Source: CAWDVK01 sp963805715 (lineage in GTDB: Bacteria; Actinomycetota; Actinomycetes; Streptosporangiales; Streptosporangiaceae). Taken from it: a DNA stretch of 64,000 nt. The notes under the pieces were generated by a model. It searched no databases. It had not been told where the DNA came from and saw nothing but the letters and a program-made list of their open reading frames with translations. Both the position numbers and the translations under genes were made by a program. This document shows, one piece after another, positions 26,622 through 34,022 of the stretch. Numbering within the stretch: the first letter of the stretch is position 1; every line of letters starts with the position of its first letter. The stretch spans positions 682,001 to 746,000 of the forward strand of contig CAWDVK010000020.1 in assembly GCA_963805715.1 (NCBI GenBank). The letters run 5' to 3'.

Positions 26622-29573
26622 ATGAGCGAGGTCAGGTCAGCGAGGATCGCGGCCGCCGCGGCCGCGCAGGAGATGCCGCCCTTCCGCTACGACGCCCGGC
26701 TCGCGGGCGAGATCGAGCTGCGCTGGCAGCAGCGCTGGGCGGCGGACGGGACGTTCAGCGCGGCCAATCCGGCCGGCCCGCTGGCCGCCGGCTTCGAGCG
26801 GATGGCCGGCCGCCGGAAGTTCTACCTGCTGGACATGTTCCCGTATGCCAGCGGATCGGGCCTGCATGTCGGCCATCCGCTCGGCTACATCAGCACCGAC
26901 GTGTATGCCCGGTACCTGCGGATGACCGGCCATCATGTGCTGCACGCGCTCGGTTACGACGCGTTCGGCCTGCCGGCCGAGCAGTACGCGCTGGACACCG
27001 GCCAGCACCCGCGGGTGACGACCGACCGCAACGTCGCCATCATGCGCCGCCAGCTGCGCCGGCTGGGGCTCGGGCATGACACCCGCCGCGAGATCGTCAC
27101 CGCTGATCCCGGCTATTACCGCTGGACGCAGTGGATCTTCCTGCGCATCTTCGGCAGCTGGGCGGACGAGCGGACCGGCCGGGCCCGGCCGATCGGGGAC
27201 CTGATCGCCGAGTACGAGTCCGGCGGGCGGCCGGTGCCGGACGGCCGGGCGTGGGCCGAGCTGACCGGCGCGGAGCAGCGCCGCCTGATCGACAGCCGCC
27301 GGCTCGCCTACCTGTCCGAGGAGCTGGTGAACTGGTGCCCGGGCCTGGGCACGGTGCTGGCCAACGAGGAGGTCACCGCGGCCGGCCGCAGTGATATCGG
27401 CAATTACCCCGTCTACCGGCGGCCGCTGCGCCAGTGGATGCTGCGGATCACCGCCTTCGCCCAGCGGCTCATCGATGACCTGGACCTGGTCGACTGGCCC
27501 GAGCCGGTCCGGCAGATGCAGCGGAACTGGATCGGCGCCAGCGACGGCGCGATGATCTCGCTGCCGGCCGCGGACTCGCCGGACCGGCCCGGCCTGGCCA
27601 TCGAGGTGTTCACCACGCGCCCGGACACCCTGGCCGGCGCCACCTATGTGGTGCTGGCACCCGAGCACCCGCTGCTGGACCAGCTGGTGCCGCGGGAGTG
27701 GCCGGAGGGAACCCCGGAGGCCTGGCAGTTCCCGCAGGCCAGCGGCGGCGCGGCGAGCTGGCAGCCGCGCGACGCGGTAGCCGCCTACCGGGCGATGGCG
27801 GCCCGGCTCAGCGATCGCGAGCGCACCGACGCGACCGCGGCGAAGACCGGGGTCTTCACCGGCGCCAGCGTGATCAACCCGGCCACCGGGGGGCCGGTGC
27901 CGGTGTTCGCCGCCGACTACGTGCTGACCGGCTACGGCACCGGCGCGATCATGGCCGTGCCCGCGCACGATCAGCGTGACCTGGACTTCGCCCGCGCGTT
28001 CGGGCTGCCGGCCCGGGCGGTGCTGGAGCCTCCGGCAGCGTGGCTGGCCGAGCAGGGCATCCCGCCCGGCACGCCGGCCGGGCAGTGGCCGTCCGCCTTC
28101 ACCGGCGACGGCAGCTATGCCGCGGCACCGGGACCGCAGCTGGCCGGCCGCAGCGTCATCGACGGGATCACCGCTGCCATCAGCTGGCTCGAGCAGCGGG
28201 GCGCCGGCCGCGGCGCGCGCTCCTACCGGCTGCGCGACTGGCTGTTCTCCCGCCAGCGCTACTGGGGCGAGCCGTTCCCCATCGTCTACGACGCCGGCGG
28301 GATGCCGGTGGCGCTGCCCGACGAGATGCTGCCCGTCCGGCTGCCGGAGATCACTGACTTCCGGCCCGAGCCGCAGGATGGCGGGTCGGCCGAGCCGGTG
28401 CCCCCGCTGGCCAGGGCCGCGGACTGGGCCACCGTGCGGCTGGACCTGGGCGACGGGCAGCGGGCCTACCAGCGCGAGCTGAACACGATGCCGCAGTGGG
28501 CCGGGTCCTGCTGGTACTACCTGCGCTACCTGGATCCGTCCAACGACCAGGCGCTCGCCGACCCCGGCGCGGAGCGCTACTGGATGGCTGGCCCGGATGC
28601 GGGCAGCGCCGGCAGCGGCGGGGTGGACCTGTACGTGGGCGGCGCCGAGCATGCCGTGCTGCACCTGCTGTACGCGCGGTTCTGGCACAAGGTGCTGTAC
28701 GACCTCGGTCACGTCTCCACGCCCGAGCCGTTCCGGCGGCTGGTGAACCAGGGCCACATCCTGGCTGACGCGTTCACCGACGAGCGGGGCATGTACGTGC
28801 CGGCCGCGGAGGTCCGGGAGTCCGGCGGCTCCTTCAGCTATCAGGGCAGGCCGGTGACCCGCCGGGCCGGCAAGATGGGCAAGAGCCTGAAGAACGGGAT
28901 CAGCCCGGACGACATCTACCAGCGCTACGGCGCGGACACGCTGCGGCTGTACGAGATGGTCACCGGCCCGCTGCAGGCCGACCGGCCGTGGCGGACCAGC
29001 GACATCGCCGGCGCCTTCCGGTTCCTGCAGCGGCTGTGGCGCGCCATGACCGACGAGCAGACCGGGCAGCTGACGGTCAGCGATCAGCTGCCGGACGAGG
29101 ACACGCTGCGGCGCCTGCACCAGACGATCGCCATCGTCCGCCGCGATTTCGAGCGGCTCCAGTTCAACACCGCGATCGCCCGGCTGATGGAACTGACCTC
29201 GCACGCGGCCGCGATCACCGCACGCGATGGCGCGCTGCCGCGGGCACTGGCCGAGCCGCTGGTCCTGATGGTGGCACCGCTGGCACCGCACATTGCCGAG
29301 GAACTGTGGGCCCGGCTCGGCCATGACGGCTCACTGGCCTACGCCCCGTTCCCCGAACCGGACGAGGCTTACGCCGCGGAGCCGATGGCGATGATCCCGG
29401 TCCAGGTCAACGGCCGGACGCGGTTCACGATCAGCGCGCCGGCCGGGGCGGCCCGCGAGGACATCGAGCGGATCCTCACCGCGCACCCGGACTATGCCCG
29501 CCACGCCGGCCGGTCCGAGGTCACGCGGCTCGTCATCGTGCCCGGCCGGATCGTGAACATCGTGACCCGGTAG
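26622..29573 (+). CDS. leuS: Leucyl-tRNA synthetase
   Basis: Charges tRNA-Leu. 983 residues, slightly longer than the usual bacterial enzyme. Class I signatures: the HIGH-like motif in YASGSGLHVGHPLGY and the KMSKS-like motif RAGKMGKSLKNG. The CP1 editing domain (FTTRPDTLAGATYVVLAPEHP) and the C-terminal anticodon region with PVQVNGRTRF are intact. The ATG at 26622 has AGGAG six bases upstream. The 5' leader carries a Leu-codon leader peptide and terminator. The gene ends with TAG at 29573. Confidence 0.97.
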   Translation: MSEVRSARIAAAAAAQEMPPFRYDARLAGEIELRWQQRWAADGTFSAANPAGPLAAGFERMAGRRKFYLLDMFPYASGSGLHVGHPLGYISTDVYARYLRMTGHHVLHALGYDAFGLPAEQYALDTGQHPRVTTDRNVAIMRRQLRRLGLGHDTRREIVTADPGYYRWTQWIFLRIFGSWADERTGRARPIGDLIAEYESGGRPVPDGRAWAELTGAEQRRLIDSRRLAYLSEELVNWCPGLGTVLANEEVTAAGRSDIGNYPVYRRPLRQWMLRITAFAQRLIDDLDLVDWPEPVRQMQRNWIGASDGAMISLPAADSPDRPGLAIEVFTTRPDTLAGATYVVLAPEHPLLDQLVPREWPEGTPEAWQFPQASGGAASWQPRDAVAAYRAMAARLSDRERTDATAAKTGVFTGASVINPATGGPVPVFAADYVLTGYGTGAIMAVPAHDQRDLDFARAFGLPARAVLEPPAAWLAEQGIPPGTPAGQWPSAFTGDGSYAAAPGPQLAGRSVIDGITAAISWLEQRGAGRGARSYRLRDWLFSRQRYWGEPFPIVYDAGGMPVALPDEMLPVRLPEITDFRPEPQDGGSAEPVPPLARAADWATVRLDLGDGQRAYQRELNTMPQWAGSCWYYLRYLDPSNDQALADPGAERYWMAGPDAGSAGSGGVDLYVGGAEHAVLHLLYARFWHKVLYDLGHVSTPEPFRRLVNQGHILADAFTDERGMYVPAAEVRESGGSFSYQGRPVTRRAGKMGKSLKNGISPDDIYQRYGADTLRLYEMVTGPLQADRPWRTSDIAGAFRFLQRLWRAMTDEQTGQLTVSDQLPDEDTLRRLHQTIAIVRRDFERLQFNTAIARLMELTSHAAAITARDGALPRALAEPLVLMVAPLAPHIAEELWARLGHDGSLAYAPFPEPDEAYAAEPMAMIPVQVNGRTRFTISAPAGAAREDIERILTAHPDYARHAGRSEVTRLVIVPGRIVNIVTR

Positions 29574-29645
29574 GGCGCCAGCCGCCGTCAGGCAGCTCCC
29601 CGGCGGACTGGCTCGCCAGGCCAGCGCGACGGCCCGTGGCCCGCG

Positions 29646-29954
29646 TCACTCATCGCCGGCGGCGCCGCCCCTCAGGCGCGCCCCGATGATCTGCAGCCCC
29701 TGGGCGACCTCGGCCGCGGACAGGGCCTGGCCGGGATCCATGAACCACTTCACCATGATGCCGATGAACAGGGCGTGCAGGACCGAGCCGGCCATCCGCG
29801 CAGTCTCCGGGTCGGCTTCCGGATCGATCCCGAGGAAAAGCTCCGCCAGCCCGGCGCCCGCTTCGCGCTGCACGCCGGCCAGGAACTTCCGCAGCTCCTC
29901 GTGACGGTCCAGGAGGGTCATGAGCTCCAGCTGCGCGGCCCACAGGCCGCGGCC
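29646..29954 (-). pseudogene. TetR regulator, C-terminal fragment
   Basis: About 102 residues resembling the C-terminal ligand-binding half of a TetR protein (GRGLWAAQLELMTLLDRHEE, then VLHALFIGIMVKWFMDP). There is no HTH and no start; the sequence just upstream belongs to the truncated MFS gene in the opposite strand. The 5' half was lost in the same event that truncated that gene. Confidence 0.7.
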
Positions 29955-29958
29955 CACG

Positions 29959-30663
29959 CAGTACCTCCAGTCGGTGCTCGGGTTCAGCCCGCTGCGTGCC
30001 GCGCTGTGGTCACTAGTGCCCATGGCCGGGACGATGCTGGCCGCGCCGCTCACCAAGGTGCTGGTCGAGCGCCTGGACCGTGCGTACGTCGCCTCGGGCG
30101 GGTTCGTCATCGCGGCGGCCGGGTTCGCCAGCCTCAGCCGCGTGCACGCGCATTCGCCGATCTGGTTCATCCTGATCGCGGCCACCGTCTACGCCGGCGG
30201 CATCGTCGGGGTCATGTCCGTCGGCAACGAGCTGATCATGGGCGCGGTCCCGCCCGCCCGCGCGGGCGCCGCGGCCGCGGTGGTCGAGACCGCGTCGGAA
30301 CTCGGCGGCGCGCTCGGCATGGCCGTGCTCGGCAGCATCGGCATCGCGGCCTACCATTCCAGCCTCACCGCATCCGCGCCCGGCGGCACGCCGCCGGCGG
30401 CGCTGGCCGCTGCCCGCGACACCCTGGGGGGCGCGGTCACCGTGGCGGGGCGGCTGCCCGGGCCGCTCGGGAACGGCTTGCTCGAGGCCGCCCGCACCGC
30501 GTTCACCCTCGGGCTGAACCAAGCGGCGCTGGGAGCCGCGATCGCCATGGCGCTGGCCGCGGTCCTCAGCGCCGTGTACTTCCGGGGCGTGCAGGTGGAC
30601 TCGTCCTCCTCCGCCGTCGCCGGGAAGGCCCGCGCCGAGGAGGGTGCCGGGCTGGCCGCCTGA
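29959..30663 (+). pseudogene. DHA2-type MFS transporter, C-terminal fragment
   Basis: Starts abruptly with QYLQSVLGFSPLRAALWSLV, a mid-protein landmark of 14-helix DHA2 drug exporters, and continues to a normal C-terminus of about six helices (235 residues). The N-terminal half and start codon are missing. It meets the TetR fragment head-to-head at ~29955-29958, so one deletion appears to have removed both 5' ends and their shared promoter region. Unlikely to be functional. Confidence 0.78.
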
Positions 30664-30672
30664 CGCAGGCAG

Positions 30673-30706
30673 CCGATGGCCGCGGGCGCACGCCCGCGGC
30701 CATCGG
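30673..30706 (+). terminator. Perfect 16-bp hairpin after MFS remnant
   Basis: CCGATGGCCGCGGGCG / CGCCCGCGGCCATCGG separated by CA, starting ten bases after the MFS stop. There is no T tract; GC-rich T-less hairpins are common actinobacterial terminators. Confidence 0.65.
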
Positions 30707-30721
30707 CGGAGGCGGGCAGCA

Positions 30722-31051
30722 TCAGCCGCCAGTGATCGGCAGCCATCGCCGCTGCCCGCCGGGACCGGCGATGCCCAGGCCGCGCAGATCGCGGGCGTCC
30801 GTGGTCCACGAGTCGTAGCTGCGGACGTAGTAGATGAGATTGTCGTGATCGCGAGCGACGTGCTCCGTCCGGCTCTGGGCCCGGCCGGGTCCAGAGCCGG
30901 ACCTGCCGTCGCGCGGCAGCCGGGCCCGGGACAGCCGGCTGCGCCGGCTGCGCTCGGCGCCAGCAGCGTGGAAGCGCAGCTCCCGTCGCTGTATCAGCAG
31001 CACCTGCGCATTCACGTTGCTCGTCCATGGGAGCCGCGAGCCCGCTCTCAC
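30722..31051 (-). CDS. Hypothetical protein
   Basis: A possible 109-residue protein from a GTG at 31051. The C-terminal part (EHVARDHDNLIYYVRSYDSW, then RDLRGLGIAGPGGQRRWLP) looks protein-like and not like a frame shadow, while the N-terminal half is Arg/Ser-rich and doubtful. No good ribosome site. It may be the 3' remnant of a longer gene. I do not recognise the family. It is upstream of nothing conserved. Confidence 0.35.
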   Translation of the reverse strand: MRAGSRLPWTSNVNAQVLLIQRRELRFHAAGAERSRRSRLSRARLPRDGRSGSGPGRAQSRTEHVARDHDNLIYYVRSYDSWTTDARDLRGLGIAGPGGQRRWLPITGG

Positions 31052-31120
31052 TCACTTGCCTGCTGATGGCGGGCAACGAGCCTGACGGCGCCCTGCGGGG
31101 CACAGAAAGCGCGCCGAAAC

Positions 31121-32218
31121 TCAGCCGGCGGTTGCCTGGCCGGGCCCGAGGGTCAGCGTGACCGGATCCGATCCCAGCCCCGTGCGGCTTTTGCCGTCCA
31201 CGGTCAGCGTGATCGCGCCGGGGTTCCCGAGCCGCAGGGTGACTGCCGCACGCTCAGACCAGGTTTCCGAGCTGCCGGGCTGCACTACGCCCTGGTAGAT
31301 CGTCGCGCCGCTGGAGGTGGTCAGGTTGACCCAGCACGGCTCGGTCACCGCGGTGAGCGAGATGACCACATTGGCCGGGGCCGGGCTCGAGGCGGGAGCC
31401 AGCGTCTTGCTGGCTGCCGGGTGCCCGCGGGCGGTCTTGTGCGCGGTGACGGACTTCCCGGCCGTCGCCGTGCCGCCTCCCGGATGTGCTGTCACGACGT
31501 GATAGATGATCAGGCCGGCCACAATCGCGAGCAGGACCAGCAGGGCAGCGCTCCAGTTCGGCCGCCGCGGCTCCCGGTACCGGAACGGGCCGGACGGCGC
31601 GCCAGCACCGGAGCGGCCCGGCGGAGGCGGGAAAACGGGCATGTCGGGAGTCCCGATCGTGCGAGGCCCCCGGGAGGCTGCCGGTCCGGCCGATTCGGCT
31701 GGCGCGCCTGGCCCGCCGGGCTCGGCGCCCGGCCGGGGGCGCTCCGCCGCGGGCTCACGGATACCCGGGCCGGCGGCATCCGGCACGCGCTGGCCGGAAG
31801 GCGGCTCGCGCCGGGCGGCATCCGGCTCGCGCCGGGCGGAAGGCGGCTCGCGCCGGGCGGAAGGCGGCTCGCGCTGGGCGGAATCCGGCTCGCGCCGGGC
31901 GGAAGGCGGCATCGCCCGGCCGGAACGCGGGGTGTGCGGGCCGGACGTGTCCTGGCCCGAAGGCGGCATCGATGGGCCGGGCGGCGGTGCCATCCGGCTG
32001 AAGTCATAGTCGCGAACCAGCGGCTCCGGATCCACGCCCAGGACATGAGCGATGGCACGAACATGCCCCCGGGCATAGAAGTCCCCGCCGCAGCTGGAGA
32101 AGTCGTCGCGCTCGATCTCCCGGACGATGGTCTCCCTGATGCGCGTTCGCCGGCTGACGTCTGCGGCGGTCAGCCCAGCCTTGCCCTGTGCCGCTGTCAG
32201 GACTTCGCCGATGCTCAC
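31121..32218 (-). CDS. RodZ-like HTH membrane protein (DUF4115-type C-terminus)
   Basis: A 365-residue protein: N-terminal RodZ HTH (VSIGEVLTAAQGKAGLTAAD, about 1-70), a long Arg/Pro/Ser/Ala-rich cytoplasmic region (about 80-215) with tandem repeats, one membrane helix (WSAALLVLLAIVAGLIIYHV), then an extracellular DUF4115-like domain (about 275-365) ending VTLTLGPGQATAG. It shares its HTH, its RRPNWSAAL pre-helix motif and its start context (GGAGGCGCC GTG) with the gene at 13721-14692, but the outer domain differs. Probably a cell-shape or wall-organising factor. Confidence 0.8.
   Translation of the reverse strand: MSIGEVLTAAQGKAGLTAADVSRRTRIRETIVREIERDDFSSCGGDFYARGHVRAIAHVLGVDPEPLVRDYDFSRMAPPPGPSMPPSGQDTSGPHTPRSGRAMPPSARREPDSAQREPPSARREPPSARREPDAARREPPSGQRVPDAAGPGIREPAAERPRPGAEPGGPGAPAESAGPAASRGPRTIGTPDMPVFPPPPGRSGAGAPSGPFRYREPRRPNWSAALLVLLAIVAGLIIYHVVTAHPGGGTATAGKSVTAHKTARGHPAASKTLAPASSPAPANVVISLTAVTEPCWVNLTTSSGATIYQGVVQPGSSETWSERAAVTLRLGNPGAITLTVDGKSRTGLGSDPVTLTLGPGQATAG
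31795..31915 (-). repeat. Tandem repeats in RodZ-like linker
   Basis: Imperfect direct repeats of 21 bp (built on CGGCTCGCGCCGGGCGGAA) encoding Arg-Arg-Glu-Pro-Pro/Asp-Ser-Ala units in the cytoplasmic linker of the RodZ-like protein. At least five units. Confidence 0.75.
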
Positions 32219-32690
32219 ACGGCGCCTCCACTGCCCGCCCGCACTGCGGGCCCCCGCAGCATGATGGCAGGTTCTGCTTCTATTCTCCTCCGCCAGGGCC
32301 CGGTAAGCGCGCACCGATGCCGCAGTTCCGGGGCCCCGGCGACTCCCGCTGACCCTTTTGGGCCACTAGATTCGGCACCAGGCAGAATCGGCGCCTGAGC
32401 CCTGGAGGTCGCACGTGACCAGCTCGCATCTCACGGTCGGCTCAGGGACGCCGGCCGCGCTCGCAGCCTCCATCGAGGAGTCCCCGTGGCGCCGGTGACG
32501 ACGGCAGCGCGGCCTGATACCGAGATCATCTCCGCCCCACGGCCTTCCTTCCGGGCCTCCTTCAGTCAGCGGCTGAGTTGGGGCAAGCTTGGTAGCAGCG
32601 GCAGCCGCCCGGGAGGCCCGGCGCGGGCCCGGAACCGACGGCCGCGGAAGGCACGGGCATGACATCTCCGACCGTAACGATGCAGCGCCG
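32219..32690. other. Intergenic region upstream of RodZ-like gene
   Basis: A 472-bp gap. The RodZ-like promoter must lie in the first part (on the minus strand). A short inverted repeat GATTC...GAATC (about 32370-32391) is present. No further gene was recognised. Confidence 0.35.
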
Positions 32691-32935
32691 ATGAAGCCGT
32701 ACGTCGAGACCCATGCCATCGGGGTGGCGTGGCTCCTCGTCGGGGTCACCACCGGCGTCATCGAGATCACCGGCTACCTCCGGCAGCGAGCAGAAGCGAC
32801 CAGGAGGGACCGGGGCAGCCTGATCATGCTCCGTATCCGCCTGATTCCCGGCGTCATCCTGCTCGGGCTCTCAACGAAGTTCGCGCCGGCTGCCGAGATC
32901 TCACAAGCGCCTGATCCCGTTCCTCTGGTAGCGGC
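32691..32935 (+). pseudogene. N-terminal fragment of isoprenylcysteine carboxyl methyltransferase-like protein
   Basis: About 75 residues beginning MKPYVETHAIGVAWLLVGV, then RRDRGSLIMLRIRL and GVILLGLSTKFAPAAEI. This matches the first two membrane helices of ICMT-like methyltransferases, but homology stops there and the frame runs on into the convergent CopD gene. The catalytic C-terminal half is absent, so this is a 5' remnant. Confidence 0.6.
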
Positions 32936-32937
32936 CC

Positions 32938-33870
32938 TTAGCTCGCCGGGCCGGCGTGCTCACGGACGGCCGCGGCGGAGGAGAAGATCGGCCTGGCGGG
33001 CGGCGTGATCACGGTCAGGATGCCGGTGATGATCAGCACCACGGCCAGCGCCACGACCTCCAGCCTGGTCGCGAGCGCGGGCCCGGCGCCGGGCCGGGGA
33101 TGGCGGCGCAGCCACACCCGGCCGGCGATCGCCAGCCCGGCGACGACCGCCACGACGGCCGCCTTGGCCACCAGGAACAGGCCGTAGGCGGTGGTCAGCA
33201 CCGATCCGAGCGGCACCAGCAGCAGCGCCTGCACGATGCCGGTCACCATCACCACGGAGAACAGCCACGCCGCCGCGTTCCCGTACAGCCGGATCAGTCC
33301 CGTTACGGCCGCGGGCTCCGAGCGCCAGGCCACGGCCGCGCGCAGCACGTAAGCCAGCATGCCGGCCCACAGCAGCGCCGGCAGCAGGTGGCAGTAGGTC
33401 AGCAGGGCACCAGCCACCGGGATGATGCCGTCCGGATGCGAGCGGATCCCCTCGGCCACCACGACGCCGGCCAGCGGCAGCATGCTCCAGCCTGTCTGGC
33501 GCAGCCGGAGCAGGATGGCAGCGAGCGCGAAGCAGGCCAGCTCGGCGGCCGCGATCACGCCGGTGGCTGACGACCGCAGCCCGGTCACCGGCGGCTGGGC
33601 CAGGCGGGCGGCGATGCCTGGCCCGAGGACCGCCGTCACCAGCAGCGCCGCGCTGGCCGCCAGCCCGAGCACACAGCCGCGTAGCGCCCACGGCTCCGGC
33701 AGCGGGCCCGGCCGCTCCTGCGGATGGCGGGTCAGGTACTGCCGGGCCAGTCCCCGGCCGGCCAGCCCGCCGAGCGCGACGGCGAGCCCGATCAGCATCA
33801 GCCCGCGTTCCAGGCCGGTCAGCCACAGGGCGGGCGCGGAGAACGGGGCCGACGCGGCGCCGCTCAGCAT
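32938..33870 (-). CDS. CopD domain copper-resistance membrane protein
   Basis: A 310-residue integral membrane protein with about eight hydrophobic segments. The C-terminal two-thirds (LLTYCHLLPALLWAGMLAYV and ALATRLEVVALAVVLIITGI) match the CopD domain, associated with copper uptake or resistance. The usual CopC partner is not seen next to it. The ATG at 33870 has GGGGCG upstream. It lies downstream of acnA on the same strand, after a 152-bp gap. Confidence 0.8.
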   Translation of the reverse strand: MLSGAASAPFSAPALWLTGLERGLMLIGLAVALGGLAGRGLARQYLTRHPQERPGPLPEPWALRGCVLGLAASAALLVTAVLGPGIAARLAQPPVTGLRSSATGVIAAAELACFALAAILLRLRQTGWSMLPLAGVVVAEGIRSHPDGIIPVAGALLTYCHLLPALLWAGMLAYVLRAAVAWRSEPAAVTGLIRLYGNAAAWLFSVVMVTGIVQALLLVPLGSVLTTAYGLFLVAKAAVVAVVAGLAIAGRVWLRRHPRPGAGPALATRLEVVALAVVLIITGILTVITPPARPIFSSAAAVREHAGPAS

Positions 33871-34022
33871 CCGCGCCCCTGGCGGAGCCGGCGCGGCCGG
33901 CCAGCCCGACCGGGCGCGGCGCGGTGCGTGCTATCGGGCAGCCAGAGCCTCACCGGCCTGACAGTAGCGCCCCGAGTCCCTCCGTAGCTGCGGCTACCGC
34001 GGATATGTCCGGATCTTTACCC

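Noticed and set aside
26637..29324. An 895-codon open frame on the minus strand opposite leuS
   Set aside because: Antisense shadow of leuS; Arg/Gly/Pro-rich with no family resemblance, as expected in very GC-rich coding DNA.
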